A stretch of DNA of 41,124 nt, taken from a virus. The number at the start of each line of letters is the position of its first letter. Position 1 is the stretch's first letter. The position numbers and the translations under genes were made by a program. Location: positions 1 to 41,124 of IMG/VR virus record IMGVR_UViG_3300047440_000072. One strand, given 5' to 3'. Below the pieces are notes generated by a model. It searched no databases and was not told the DNA's origin. It was given only the letters and a program-made list of their open reading frames with translations. Below, one piece after another: positions 20,733 to 30,113 of this stretch.

Positions 20733-22331
20733 GTGCAGGTATCCTTCTTCCAGCCTCCCGTCAAAGAGGCCAACTCTGTTACGAGCGTACCCGCTCCGAT
20801 TGGGGGCCTCAATGCGCGCGACTCCCTCGCGGCCATGCCGCCTACAGACGCCATCATTCTACAGAATTGGTGGCCCCAGCCTTACGGGGTCTCAGTACGG
20901 AAGGGCTATCGAGAGTGGGCTAAGGACATGCCTGGCGAGGTCCAGACCTTGGCCTCGTGGGCCTCCGCTACAGGTCCGCAGAAGTTCTTCGCCTGGTCTG
21001 GCGTAGGTATGTACGATATCAGCTCCTCGGGTGCGGTAGGGGCTCCCATCGTTACTGCTCTAGCCAATACTATTTGGGACACGGTTAACCTTGTAAACTC
21101 CGCCAACTCCTTCCTGATCGCCCTCAACGGGGTCGATAATGGTATCGTTTACCGTACTGCTGGAGTTGCGCGTATCGTAGCTGGCGACGGCATCGTACCC
21201 AATACATGGGCTGGTATCGACCCCGCTCATGCGGTTAGCCCCGTTGTGCACCAGCATCGCCTGTGGGTAGTGGAACGAGACTCAGCTAATGCGTGGTTCT
21301 TGCCCCCCGACGCGGTGCAGGGCACCTTCCTCAAGTATGACTTTGGCCCCTTGTTCAGTAGGGGCGGCTTTCTCCAATTTCTGACCACATGGACTCTCGA
21401 CGATGGGAATGGGGCTACAGATCACTTGATCGCTGTTTCATCTCGCGGAGAGGCTATTGTCTACGAGGGTACGGACCCAGAGGATGATCTGGCTTGGAGA
21501 TTGACCGGCGTGTACAATATTGGCGCCCCCGTGTCGGGTCGTCGTTGCTACTGTAAGGTGGGCGGTGACGTCTACATCTTGACTCAGCAGGGCGTCGTGT
21601 CTATGAGTGCCACACTGACCTCTACTAAGGTCAATGAGACTCAAAATAAGTTCGTCACGGACAAAATTCAGTTTCTTGTCTCGGAGTTGACGTCCTCCTA
21701 CAGCGCTTTGTTTGGGTGGGACCTGAAGTACTATCCCAAAGAGAACATGCTACTCTCCAATGTCCCCTCCGTAACGGTTGGCGGGAACATACAACTGGCG
21801 TCGAATCAGCTAATCAATTCTTGGACAGAGTTTTTGAACCTAGACGCCGTTTGTTGGGGCACGTTCGGGTCTGCACCGTTCTACGGCGACTACAATGGTC
21901 GTGTTCTCGCTTTCTGGATAGGTTCAGCAGATAACGTCCTCGTTGACGGAACGGGCGGCGTTGCGATCATTTCTAGCGTTATGCAGGCCTACAACTATCT
22001 GGGGGCGTTTGCCACCCAGAAGCAAGTCGGCATGTACCGCCCTACGTTTGTAGTGAACGCCCCTCTCACGGTTAGCTCGTCTATCCTGTACGATTTCGAC
22101 ACCCGCGATCTGCCCGCCCCTACGGCCCCGTCCAAGAACTACTCTGCGCTATGGGACTACGGCCTTTGGGGCGTAGCTATCTGGGGTGGCGGGGATAACG
22201 TACAGAAGCAGTGGTTCCAGGCTGAGGGAATGGGCGTAGTGGCGTCGATTCGGATGGTGACTCAGACCGAAGCCGAGGTGCTGTGGGTCGCTACCGACTA
22301 CAGCCTTATCAGTGGCAAGGGCCTGTTCTAA
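20733..22331 (+). CDS. P22 gp10-like packaged-DNA stabilisation / tail hub protein (532 aa)
   Basis: The GTG at 20733 with GGGAG upstream is chosen. The protein has the pattern of this family: NSVTSVPAPIGGLNARDSLA near the start, DAIILQNWWPQPYGVSVRKGYREWA, then repeated blades such as FFAWSGVGMYDISSSG, DHLIAVSSRGEAIVYEG, GDVYILTQQGVVSMS and FYGDYNGRVLAFW that suggest a beta-propeller. It closes the portal channel with the adaptor and holds tail fibres in P22-type phages. The gp4-gp10 order is conserved. Confidence 0.82.
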   Translation: MQVSFFQPPVKEANSVTSVPAPIGGLNARDSLAAMPPTDAIILQNWWPQPYGVSVRKGYREWAKDMPGEVQTLASWASATGPQKFFAWSGVGMYDISSSGAVGAPIVTALANTIWDTVNLVNSANSFLIALNGVDNGIVYRTAGVARIVAGDGIVPNTWAGIDPAHAVSPVVHQHRLWVVERDSANAWFLPPDAVQGTFLKYDFGPLFSRGGFLQFLTTWTLDDGNGATDHLIAVSSRGEAIVYEGTDPEDDLAWRLTGVYNIGAPVSGRRCYCKVGGDVYILTQQGVVSMSATLTSTKVNETQNKFVTDKIQFLVSELTSSYSALFGWDLKYYPKENMLLSNVPSVTVGGNIQLASNQLINSWTEFLNLDAVCWGTFGSAPFYGDYNGRVLAFWIGSADNVLVDGTGGVAIISSVMQAYNYLGAFATQKQVGMYRPTFVVNAPLTVSSSILYDFDTRDLPAPTAPSKNYSALWDYGLWGVAIWGGGDNVQKQWFQAEGMGVVASIRMVTQTEAEVLWVATDYSLISGKGLF

Positions 22332-22340
22332 GGAACTGAT

Positions 22341-22880
22341 ATGAGTTGGCTAAAGTACCTGAACCCTATCGAGGCTACCAAGAAGGTCTATGACGAAGCC
22401 AAGAGGCTTCCCGGCACTTGGGAGTCTATCAGCAATAATGTTGTCGATATGTCTCGCGGGGACATATCTGCGAATCCGTTCGGCAAGGGGCAGTCTGGCT
22501 TCGACAAAGCTGCTGGCGGAGATTGGCTCTCCCAGTATCCTGCAGCTCGCACGGTGGGCCGGGCAGTTGGCTCCTGGTTTGCGGGCGGAGCAGGGGGTGC
22601 GATCGGTAAAGGCGCGGTTGGCGTAGCTGGTGCGCTAGGTAACGCTCATGACGCCCAGAACGCAGCTGACGCCATTATGGCGGGGGGTGGTACGGGGCTA
22701 AATACTGGAGGGGCTCCGGGCACCTCTGGCGGCATGCCTATGCCTACTCCTGTAGGCACTGCTTTACGGAACAGAAATCAGCCTCTGCCGAAGATGTTTG
22801 ACCCGAACTACAGGCCTAAGTCCAAGGAAACGACTACCACCGTAGACCTAGCTAGCGACTCAGAGAGCGAGGGGTATTGA
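22341..22880 (+). CDS. Probable internal virion protein (179 aa)
   Basis: The N-terminus MSWLKYLNPIEATKKVYDEAK is followed by a Gly/Ala-rich hydrophobic segment (about 72-100; SWFAGGAGGAIGKGAVGVAG) that could enter a membrane, and a flexible, Pro/Gly-rich end. Small ejection proteins that cross the host membrane often have such glycine-zipper segments, and it is the first of a block of four likely ejection proteins. There is no close family match by motif. Confidence 0.55.
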   Translation: MSWLKYLNPIEATKKVYDEAKRLPGTWESISNNVVDMSRGDISANPFGKGQSGFDKAAGGDWLSQYPAARTVGRAVGSWFAGGAGGAIGKGAVGVAGALGNAHDAQNAADAIMAGGGTGLNTGGAPGTSGGMPMPTPVGTALRNRNQPLPKMFDPNYRPKSKETTTTVDLASDSESEGY

Positions 22881-22881
22881 T

Positions 22882-24429
22882 ATGCCTATCCGACCAGGTG
22901 AGACGGGCTACCCCACCATTACGCCTGGCAACACTGGCTTGCTCTCCGATCCAGTGCCTGCTCCCGTACCTGCTCCGGCCCCGGCTGCGTTCTCGCCGCC
23001 TGCCGCCGCCCCTACGGAAACCAACCCCGTCACCCCTTTGCCCGCTCCCCGGGCATCCGAGCCAGGAGCACCTATGGCTACCGCACCCTCCCCAGCGCCT
23101 GGCGCTCCTTACACGTACAATCCTGCGTCTAGCGGCATGCCCAATGCCCCGGACTACCAGGCCTTGTCTCAGCAGGACTACGCATCTAATAAGGCCGCTA
23201 CGGACGCTCAGACTGCGGCGAATCGACCGAACCAGGTAGACCAGTACGGCAATACGCTCACTTGGACCCAAGACCCGACTACAGGTCAGTGGTCCCAGCA
23301 GACGAGCTATGGCGAGCAAGGTCAGCAGCTCCAAAATCAGCAAAATGCACTTACCAATGGATTGATGGGTCAAGCTGGGGCGGCTATGGGCTCCCCTCTT
23401 GACATGAATGGGCTCCAGGGCTACTCCAACTATGACCCCTCCAAGCTCCAAGGAGTCAATACTGACCTTCAGTCTGGTACGGGCGCCATGGGTATGCTAC
23501 GCGGCGGTTACGGGGACTTGGGCTCCGTATCTGGGGCTGGGCAGTTCAATATGGACCCCGTAGGCAACTCTAAGGCTATTCAGGATGCCACTTACGGATT
23601 GTTGGGCCCCCAACGGGAAATGGCTCGGAACGCGGAGATTCAACGACTGAAGAACCAGGGGCTTACTGAGGACTCCCCGGCCTTCCAGCGCGCCGTGCAA
23701 CGCTTGGATCAGGGCGATACCGACGCTCAGCTCAAGTCTTTGCTCGCCGGCACCACTGAGTACGGGAACCAGTTCGCACGGGCCAGCGGTCAGAATCAAC
23801 AGAACTTCGGTCAGAATCTCCAGAAGGGCCAGTTCGACAGCCAGAACCAGAACCAACGCTATGCCCAGGACCTGGGTCAAGCTCAGTTTGGTAGCGCGAA
23901 CCAGCAACAAGCCTTCGGTCAGAATCAGAACCAGAGCGCCCTCGCCCTCGCTCTCCGTGGTCAGCAACAAGGTGAGCAGACTCAGCAGAATCAGCAGAAT
24001 ATGGCGATGCGAGATCAGCAGCTTAAGGAAGCTCTAACAGGTCGTCAACAACCGCTTAGTGAATTGACTAGCCTTATGAATCTGCGTAGTCAGAATACTC
24101 CTGAGTTTAGCAAGTTTGCTACGGCTTCCAATGCTGGCGGGACGGACAGTACCAAGGCAGCGGGTATGGACTACAACGCAGCCATGTCCAACTACAACGC
24201 GGAGCAAGCGAGTAAGCTACAGAACCAGAATGCCCTCATGAGTATCCTCGGCCAGCTCGGCACCTCGGCCAGCACGCCGGGGACGCCAGCGAACGACGCC
24301 TACAAGGTTGTTCTGGATATGCTCAAAGGATTGACGGGCGGAGGCAATTCTGATCCGACGAAGAACTACACCCCACCTGAGGACTACCCGGTGGACAGCG
24401 GGAATGGTGACCCCTACAACCCTGACTAA
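22882..24429 (+). CDS. Gln/Asn-rich internal virion protein (515 aa)
   Basis: Residues 15-75 are a Pro/Ala-rich disordered stretch. The middle (280-390) is strongly Gln/Asn-rich with a repeated F-G/D-x-Q-N-Q pattern (NFGQNLQKGQFDSQNQNQRY, then FGSANQQQAFGQNQNQ), likely long amphipathic helices. Low-complexity Gln-rich proteins of this type are conserved next to tail genes in podoviruses with similar order and are thought to be ejected with the DNA. No enzyme motif is visible. Confidence 0.6.
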   Translation: MPIRPGETGYPTITPGNTGLLSDPVPAPVPAPAPAAFSPPAAAPTETNPVTPLPAPRASEPGAPMATAPSPAPGAPYTYNPASSGMPNAPDYQALSQQDYASNKAATDAQTAANRPNQVDQYGNTLTWTQDPTTGQWSQQTSYGEQGQQLQNQQNALTNGLMGQAGAAMGSPLDMNGLQGYSNYDPSKLQGVNTDLQSGTGAMGMLRGGYGDLGSVSGAGQFNMDPVGNSKAIQDATYGLLGPQREMARNAEIQRLKNQGLTEDSPAFQRAVQRLDQGDTDAQLKSLLAGTTEYGNQFARASGQNQQNFGQNLQKGQFDSQNQNQRYAQDLGQAQFGSANQQQAFGQNQNQSALALALRGQQQGEQTQQNQQNMAMRDQQLKEALTGRQQPLSELTSLMNLRSQNTPEFSKFATASNAGGTDSTKAAGMDYNAAMSNYNAEQASKLQNQNALMSILGQLGTSASTPGTPANDAYKVVLDMLKGLTGGGNSDPTKNYTPPEDYPVDSGNGDPYNPD

Positions 24430-24440
24430 GGCAGAGCACC

Positions 24441-25661
24441 ATGGACGAAATGCTTGACCCCAATGCCCCGCCTGACTTCGAGCAACAGGCCATCGCTATC
24501 GCGCGGCAACGCAAGGTGGCGGAGCTGCTGCGTAAGCAGGCTGGCGGTATGCCCGAGGGGCAGATGGTCTCGGGCCGGTTCGTCAAGCCCAGCGTGCTCG
24601 CCTCTCTGGCCCCTGTCCTGGGCAACTTCAATGCTCACCTCACGGACCTCGGCGCGGACAAGAACGAGAGGGCGTACCAGGGCAGAGCGGCGGAGGCCAC
24701 TAAGAACTGGGAGTCCCAGCTTCCCCAGGCCGTAGCGGGCCGTGCGGAGTTGCCCGGACCCCGGGACGAGGGCGGGAGCCCCGAGCTGAACGCTATCCCT
24801 GCGCAACCGCTTACAACGGGCCGTATCCTGAAGCATACCTTGTCTGGCATGCGTATCCCGGGCAACGAGAAGGCGGCTGCTCTGACCAACCAAGCTCTCA
24901 TGGGCGAGCTGACCCGCGAGGACACTCAGCAAGAGAAGAGGGACGCCGCCCACGCATCCGCTATCGCTACTGCCCAGAAGCAACAAGCAGATTTGGAATG
25001 GAAGCGAGAGCAGCTTGGCGCTACCTTGGGTCAAAAGAAGGATCACGATGCTCAATACCTGGCTCTGACGCGCGATATTGCCGAGGCCAAGAACGCTGTA
25101 GATTGGGCGCGTATTCAAGCTACTAGGGATGCTGCCGCTTCTAAAGCTGACGCCAAGAAGGACGCTGCTGACGCCAAGATCACCCACCTCCCTGCCGCCC
25201 AAACCACGGCTTACCTGAACAACAAGACGGCTATCGGCAACATTGACGAGGCGGCTGATTTGGTTACCAAACATCCTGGGGCTGTAGGTCTCAAAGGGGT
25301 CGCACCCAATATCGTGCTTTCCCGTTACGGCACTGACGACGAGAAACGTGCTCGGGCTGCTATTGCCAACATTGGGTCTTTGAAAGTACACGATCGAAGT
25401 GGGGCCTCTGTCACCGTGTCGGAGTCTCCACGTCTGATGCCGTTCATCCCTACCATCAACGACGACGCCAAAACTGTGGCGGTCAAACTCAAGAACCTGA
25501 AGCGAGAGGCGGAGCGAGCCAACCTGGCTATTGAGGACTTCGCAGAGGAGAACAAGTACCATCGCCCGGGTACGACCAAGATTACTCCTGATGAACTCCC
25601 GACCAAGGTCGTCGGCGGCAAGACATACGTCCAGAAGGACGATCAGTGGTACGAGCAATGA
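24441..25661 (+). CDS. Internal virion protein, coiled coil (406 aa)
   Basis: The central part (about 150-250) is a long charged helix (KKDHDAQYLALTRDIAEAKN, ASKADAKKDAADAKI) suited to a coiled coil. The C-terminal 120 residues contain DEAADLVTKHPGAVGLKGVA and a small end domain (KVVGGKTYVQKDDQWYEQ). It is probably an ejection protein, on the basis of size, composition and position. The ATG has a moderate ribosome site, and the stop overlaps the start of the next gene. Confidence 0.55.
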   Translation: MDEMLDPNAPPDFEQQAIAIARQRKVAELLRKQAGGMPEGQMVSGRFVKPSVLASLAPVLGNFNAHLTDLGADKNERAYQGRAAEATKNWESQLPQAVAGRAELPGPRDEGGSPELNAIPAQPLTTGRILKHTLSGMRIPGNEKAAALTNQALMGELTREDTQQEKRDAAHASAIATAQKQQADLEWKREQLGATLGQKKDHDAQYLALTRDIAEAKNAVDWARIQATRDAAASKADAKKDAADAKITHLPAAQTTAYLNNKTAIGNIDEAADLVTKHPGAVGLKGVAPNIVLSRYGTDDEKRARAAIANIGSLKVHDRSGASVTVSESPRLMPFIPTINDDAKTVAVKLKNLKREAERANLAIEDFAEENKYHRPGTTKITPDELPTKVVGGKTYVQKDDQWYEQ

Positions 25662-27481
25662 AGCCCGTAACTGACCCCGCACTGCTGGCCGAGCTCAATG
25701 GGGGAGCCGCTCCGGGCAAACCTGTATCTGATCCGGCCCTATTGGCGGAGCTCAATAAGGGCTCTGGTGACGGCGAGGAGTCCTGGAGCGACTACGTCAA
25801 GCGCACCGACAAGGAGTTGGAGGGCGGTGTTCGTCATGGTCTGAATCGCGCTTCCCGGGGCATCGCGGATACGGCTGAGTTTATCGCCGGGCCCATGGCC
25901 AAGCCCTTCAAGATGCTCAATAAGTACGCCACGTCCAAGGGCTACCCCTTGTCTCCGGAAGACAAGAGCCTCCAATATGGTAAGGAGTTCGTGGGGAAGT
26001 CAGGACCTATGGCTAACATAGGCCAGATGGGCGCGGAAGCTGGCGTGGGAGCCCTTGCCGCCCCCGTTGCGGAAGCTCAGATGGTTAAGGGTTTGGGGCA
26101 GATGCTCCCACAGGCCACTGGTGTAGTCAAAGCGGCCATACCTTCCCTCTCCCAAGTGGGTGGGAACGCCATTGCCGGCGCTGCTACAGCTCCCGAGGGG
26201 GAGAAGACTGACGCAGCTGAGGGCGGAGCTATCGGCACAGTATTGGGGCAGACCTTGGGTAAGGGGCTGGCTGGCGGGGCTAATCTGGCTAAGAAGGGCA
26301 AGGATTGGATCGCTCAGGAGTTTCGTCCCAATGCTGGCGCCCCAGGTCGTGCCTTGAGCACTATCGAGCGTACTATTGGTAAGGATGAGGTTGGCAAGAT
26401 CGCCGACCAGCTGGAGAATCCGCCGCCGAGTATGCTCCCCCGGACCTCTGCGGCCATGGCGGGAAGCGAGAAGTTGGGGGCTATGGAGCGCGGTGCTCGC
26501 TCACGCGGTCAGGCCGACTTCATCGGACACGACCAAGGCGTGGACAAGGCTGCGTGGGACGTCATCAAGGGTTCCACTAAGAATGCCGAGGACGTGCCTG
26601 GCCTTTCCGAGCAGGCCACGAAGATGTTCAATGAGGGTCAGGCTCGTCTCGACAAGTTGCCCTTCAGTCAGAAGAACCGCGAGGCAGTATCCAAGGAGTT
26701 GCTCAAACTGCGGAACTCCAACGAGGTCGTCGGGGACACCTCTGGCGTCGCGTCGAAGCAGATCGACAATATGCTACGGGCTGTCGACAATCCCGAGACT
26801 AGCTTGGGGGTTCTCGCTCAGTTATACACGACCGTTGACGGTTCCGTACCTGGCCTCGGACAGGCTAAGGCCGTTCTCAAGCGTGTGGCAGACGAACGTA
26901 GCAAGGGCGAGTTCTCCAATTTACTCCAGGGCTATGGGGTTACCAAGGATGCCTTGTCCGCTGCTGAGGCTTCTGCTGCCCTGCGCGGCAAGTTCATGGG
27001 AGATACGGGCATTCCCGTGACTCCCAAGTACTCAGGAGAGGCGGGGATCAACGCTACCCCCAATATCCAGTCCGCCCCGCTTCGCAAAGCTACGGTAGGG
27101 CAAGCTGCTGGATTGGCCCCAGATCAAGCGGCCCAAATGAATATGCTCTCAGATCAGCTCCGGGGCCATGAAATCTACAAATCCCCAGGTGCGTCCGCTA
27201 TCGACATTGGCGGGGCGGAAGGTATCGCCACGGCGGGCCTCAACGCTGGTCCCTTGTGGAGGCTCCGGGGTACTATCAAGTCTGCCTTTGGCCCCATCAA
27301 CGACAAGACGACCAAGGCTATCGATGACGCTTTGCTCGACCCTCAGAAGTTCCTCGCTCTGATTGAGCAGCGTCGGGCGACCAATGCTCGCATCCCAGAG
27401 TGGGAAGCCAAGCTAGAGAAGATGATTCGTACAAGTGGTCAGACCGGTGCCCGCGTCGGCACGGAAGCAGCAACAGATTAG
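25658..27481 (+). CDS. Internal virion / ejection protein (607 aa)
   Basis: The N-terminus holds two copies of V-(T/S)-DPALLAELN (residues 4-13 and 23-32), a repeat seen at the N-termini of phage ejection proteins and possibly a docking motif. Downstream are Gly/Ala-rich hydrophobic parts (100-205) and long helices. I see no transglycosylase or peptidase motif. The last 40 residues are basic. ATG 25658 overlaps the stop of the previous gene (ATGA). Confidence 0.6.
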   Translation: MKPVTDPALLAELNGGAAPGKPVSDPALLAELNKGSGDGEESWSDYVKRTDKELEGGVRHGLNRASRGIADTAEFIAGPMAKPFKMLNKYATSKGYPLSPEDKSLQYGKEFVGKSGPMANIGQMGAEAGVGALAAPVAEAQMVKGLGQMLPQATGVVKAAIPSLSQVGGNAIAGAATAPEGEKTDAAEGGAIGTVLGQTLGKGLAGGANLAKKGKDWIAQEFRPNAGAPGRALSTIERTIGKDEVGKIADQLENPPPSMLPRTSAAMAGSEKLGAMERGARSRGQADFIGHDQGVDKAAWDVIKGSTKNAEDVPGLSEQATKMFNEGQARLDKLPFSQKNREAVSKELLKLRNSNEVVGDTSGVASKQIDNMLRAVDNPETSLGVLAQLYTTVDGSVPGLGQAKAVLKRVADERSKGEFSNLLQGYGVTKDALSAAEASAALRGKFMGDTGIPVTPKYSGEAGINATPNIQSAPLRKATVGQAAGLAPDQAAQMNMLSDQLRGHEIYKSPGASAIDIGGAEGIATAGLNAGPLWRLRGTIKSAFGPINDKTTKAIDDALLDPQKFLALIEQRRATNARIPEWEAKLEKMIRTSGQTGARVGTEAATD

Positions 27482-27490
27482 GAGCGCATT

Positions 27491-29485
27491 ATGCCCCGCA
27501 ATAGTTCCGGTACTTACACGCTCCCTCTCGGCAATCCCGTCATCGATGGGACGATCATCGATGTGAACTGGGCGAACCCGACGATGTCCGACATCGCGGT
27601 ACAGCTCAACAATGTCCTCACCCGGGACGGGCTATTGGGCCCCATAGCCCCTATGTTCTTCGTGGACGGCACTCCGGCGCTCCCGGGCATCGCCTTCACG
27701 GCGCAGAATAGTACGGGCATATACCGCACCCCTACTGCACTAGGCATCTCCTTTGCTGGCGTGGCCATAGCTACGTTCAGCGCGTCAGCTGTCACCTTCA
27801 ATCAAGCCCCCACCTACGCGGCAGACCCTGCCAGCGGGGATCAGCTAACGCGCAAGAGCTATGTAGATGCGGCGGTTGCCGGTGTGCCCATTGGGAACTA
27901 TCTGCCCCTCACGGGTGGCACCCTCGCAGGGCCCGGGCATCTGACAGTAAGCGGAAATCTTGCGGTATTAACTGGCCTCATTCTGAGCGGGGACGCAATC
28001 TTAGGAAATGCCCCAACCGATCAGGTAACGCTTAACGGCAACACGGCAAACATTCCCAACGGCCTAGCTTTCACAGGTGGCGCACCTTCGTGGGCCAGTG
28101 ATCCGGCGAGCGGGAACCAGCTAACGCGCAAAAGCTATGTAGACGCAAAGGTTGCCGCCGTCCCACTCGGCAATTACTTGCCCCTCATTGGCGGCACGCT
28201 GGCGGGGCCGGGCAATCTGACAGTGAGCGGTAGTTTGGCCACGCTGAACGGGGCGAACATTTCAGGCGAGCGACCGTTAAATATTGGGGTGTCGGGAATT
28301 GTTCTCGGCACCAATGTGGGAACCCCAGACGTTGTTCACGTCTTTACAGGAGGCGCGGCTGACGCTAAGTTGTGGAGCACTATTGCCGATACCTCTATGC
28401 GCTTTCGCATCATCAACGATGCGCAAAACGCGGCAATTGACTGGCTTACAGCATCCCGTTCCGGGTTAAGCGTTCCAACTGTGTCGTTTCCAGTTAGCAG
28501 CGTTGTAATTGCTGGAAATGTAGGTATCGGAACCAACGGCCCCCCTCCAACCACTAGACTGGTTTCTAGGGTTTCTGCAAATGCTCTGGACATAATCTCA
28601 GTTGTTCACAATGACAATCCTGTATCCCCTGTGGCTGCAATCGGCTTCAGTGTCGCGGCAGTCGGGGCGGGGGATGCCGTAGTTGCAAAGGCCGGTATTG
28701 GCCTTCTGCGCACGGGCGTACAAGGAACGGGGCCGCTGATTTTCTACAACCGCGCCACAGGGGATACAAGTCCATTCGTCAGTGCTGACGCAAAAATGAG
28801 ACTCACCCCTACAGGTGAATTTCTCATTAACTCGACCATCACCGGAACGAAGTTTGGTGTCACCACAAGCAACCCGGGCGGGGCTGATGTTGTCGGGTAT
28901 CTGCAAAACGCAAGCAACACGCTCAACACGGAAACGCGCCTAGGGCTTGCGGGCAATAGCAACAACCCGAGTGATGACCGATACGCGTACATCGCGGCGA
29001 TCAACTCAGGCGGCACGAATGCCAACGACTTGATTCTCGGCACGAACGCGGGCGGCAGTGGCGGCACAGCGCGTGTGCGCGTCACGTCTACCGGGCTCGT
29101 CGACATCCTGGGCGGTTCGGGTTTCCTGCGCATGGCGGGCGGTATCACCCGGTTTGAGAGTGCAGAGTTGCCCACTCCCACGGCGGTTAGCCAGACCCCG
29201 GCGAATCATGGCGGCCCTCGCGTTCCTGACCTTTATCTGGTAGTTTTGCGGTGTAAGGTGGCTGAGCACGGGTACGTTCCCGGGGATGAGGTTATCTTCA
29301 AAGAAGATGTTGTAGACATAAATCGCTCGTGTGATGTGAAGGCCAACGCGACTGTTGTTTCGTTGCTCTACGTGCCCACTCCCGCCACTGGCACGGCCCC
29401 CGCTGTAAGAAACGCTACCACTGGGGTTTACAATGCTGTTACCCCGGCAAATTGGCGAGTTGTCATCAAGGCCCTTTGGCTATAA
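27491..29485 (+). CDS. Tail fibre / receptor-binding protein (664 aa)
   Basis: The N-terminus MPRNSSGTYTLPLGNPVIDG with VNWANPTMSDIAVQLNNVLTRDG is a widespread virion-attachment pattern of phage tail fibres. The shaft contains two copies of a repeat with DPASG.QLTRKSYVDA.VA.VP and a YLPL.GGTLAGPG stretch, typical of trimeric fibres. The C-terminal part (about 560-664) forms a separate head domain with VPDLYLVVLRCKVAEHGYVPGDEV. It would bind the host surface. The base composition in the shaft is less C-rich at third positions than the head genes, as expected for fast-changing fibres. Confidence 0.85.
   Translation: MPRNSSGTYTLPLGNPVIDGTIIDVNWANPTMSDIAVQLNNVLTRDGLLGPIAPMFFVDGTPALPGIAFTAQNSTGIYRTPTALGISFAGVAIATFSASAVTFNQAPTYAADPASGDQLTRKSYVDAAVAGVPIGNYLPLTGGTLAGPGHLTVSGNLAVLTGLILSGDAILGNAPTDQVTLNGNTANIPNGLAFTGGAPSWASDPASGNQLTRKSYVDAKVAAVPLGNYLPLIGGTLAGPGNLTVSGSLATLNGANISGERPLNIGVSGIVLGTNVGTPDVVHVFTGGAADAKLWSTIADTSMRFRIINDAQNAAIDWLTASRSGLSVPTVSFPVSSVVIAGNVGIGTNGPPPTTRLVSRVSANALDIISVVHNDNPVSPVAAIGFSVAAVGAGDAVVAKAGIGLLRTGVQGTGPLIFYNRATGDTSPFVSADAKMRLTPTGEFLINSTITGTKFGVTTSNPGGADVVGYLQNASNTLNTETRLGLAGNSNNPSDDRYAYIAAINSGGTNANDLILGTNAGGSGGTARVRVTSTGLVDILGGSGFLRMAGGITRFESAELPTPTAVSQTPANHGGPRVPDLYLVVLRCKVAEHGYVPGDEVIFKEDVVDINRSCDVKANATVVSLLYVPTPATGTAPAVRNATTGVYNAVTPANWRVVIKALWL
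27818..28253 (+). repeat. Internal duplication in the tail fibre gene
   Basis: Two segments of about 160 bp (27818-27978 and 28094-28253) encode near-identical residues (DPASG, LTRKSYVDA, GGTLAGPG, LTVSG). The copies differ at many third positions, so the duplication is old or maintained by selection. They form repeated shaft modules. Confidence 0.75.
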
Positions 29486-29498
29486 CCAAGGAGAAATC

Positions 29499-29720
29499 AT
29501 GGGCGATATATTCCGCACTACCCGGATCAAGCAAGAGGAGGAGGCCGAGCTGAGGGACCCGTTCCTCACCAAAGACAAGAAGCCCGCACCTCCTGCTAAG
29601 GGCGCATCTGCTCCCGGCACTATGTCTCAGGCTGACTTTGCCTACGGTAAGCAAACCGATGAGCAGAAGGCCAAGAGCGCAAAGAAGCTGGCCGATCTCC
29701 TCCGTGCCCGAGGAGACTAG
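29499..29720 (+). CDS. Small charged protein after the tail fibre (73 aa)
   Basis: A strong AAGGAG precedes ATG 29499. The chain is charged and disordered (RIKQEEEAELRDPFLTKDKKPAPPAKG), ending with a short helix (QKAKSAKKLADLLRARG). It could be a minor virion protein or a fibre chaperone, but no family is recognised. Confidence 0.6.
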   Translation: MGDIFRTTRIKQEEEAELRDPFLTKDKKPAPPAKGASAPGTMSQADFAYGKQTDEQKAKSAKKLADLLRARGD

Positions 29721-29722
29721 TT

Positions 29723-29890
29723 ATGCCCGCGAAGTCCAAAGCTCAGGACCGTCTGATGAGGGCGGTGGCGCACTCTCCCGAGTTCGCCGCCAAAGTCAAG
29801 ATACCGCAGAGTGTCGGGCAGGAATTTGCAGCCAAGACCTCTGCGGCTCTACGCTCGCGCTTGCCTAGTCGGACGCCACAACGTCGTTGA
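29723..29890 (+). CDS. DUF3008-like small basic protein (55 aa)
   Basis: The start MPAKSKAQDRLMRAVAHSPEFA and the short basic end match small phage proteins of the DUF3008 type (MPAKSKAQ...), which have no known function and usually lie near virion genes. ATG 29723 is just after the stop of the 73-aa gene. Its last 26 bases overlap, tail to tail, the end of the minus-strand gene 29865-30041, and mark the end of the late operon. Confidence 0.6.
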   Translation: MPAKSKAQDRLMRAVAHSPEFAAKVKIPQSVGQEFAAKTSAALRSRLPSRTPQRR

Positions 29891-30041
29891 GCACCGGGGG
29901 CGGGGTCTTCGGCTGAGCTTGCTGAGTCAGTTTCTGAATCAGCTGAGCCCGGGCCAGGATGGTCCAGTTCTGCTGTTGCCCATTGAGGGTAGACAGGATA
30001 AAGTCTGCCTCTGCGTCTTCTACGGTCCAATTGATAGTCAT
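29865..30041 (-). CDS. Small hypothetical protein at the operon end (58 aa)
   Basis: The protein starts MTINWTVEDAEADFILSTL and has a Gln-rich helix (LARAQLIQKLTQQAQ) and a Pro-rich end. AAAGGAAA lies 6-8 bases before the ATG. It is the last gene of the right-hand minus-strand operon, overlapping tail to tail with the plus-strand late operon. Short proteins of this kind (W..EDA...L..LL...PW..V..L...I..Q) are common in phages; function unknown. Confidence 0.65.
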   Translation of the reverse strand: MTINWTVEDAEADFILSTLNGQQQNWTILARAQLIQKLTQQAQPKTPPPVLNDVVASD

Positions 30042-30086
30042 TTCTGTTTCCTTTCGGGTTAGGGGACGGAGCGCCCCGGGAGAGAG

Positions 30087-30103
30087 GCCCCCGTGCAGGG
30101 GGC
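30087..30103 (-). terminator. GC hairpin between two minus-strand genes
   Basis: On the minus strand GCCCCC and GGGGGC pair around TGCAC, followed by CTCTCTCC. It lies 11 bases after the stop of the DUF3310-like gene. The stem is strong but there is no U-run, so it may be a weak terminator or an mRNA-stabilising structure. Confidence 0.4.
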
Positions 30104-30113
30104 GGAATACGGC

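Noticed and set aside
24426-25682. Minus-strand ORF of 418 codons opposite an ejection gene
   Set aside because: Shadow of codon bias in the plus-strand gene 24441-25661; Leu/Arg/Ser-rich with no domain or ribosome site.
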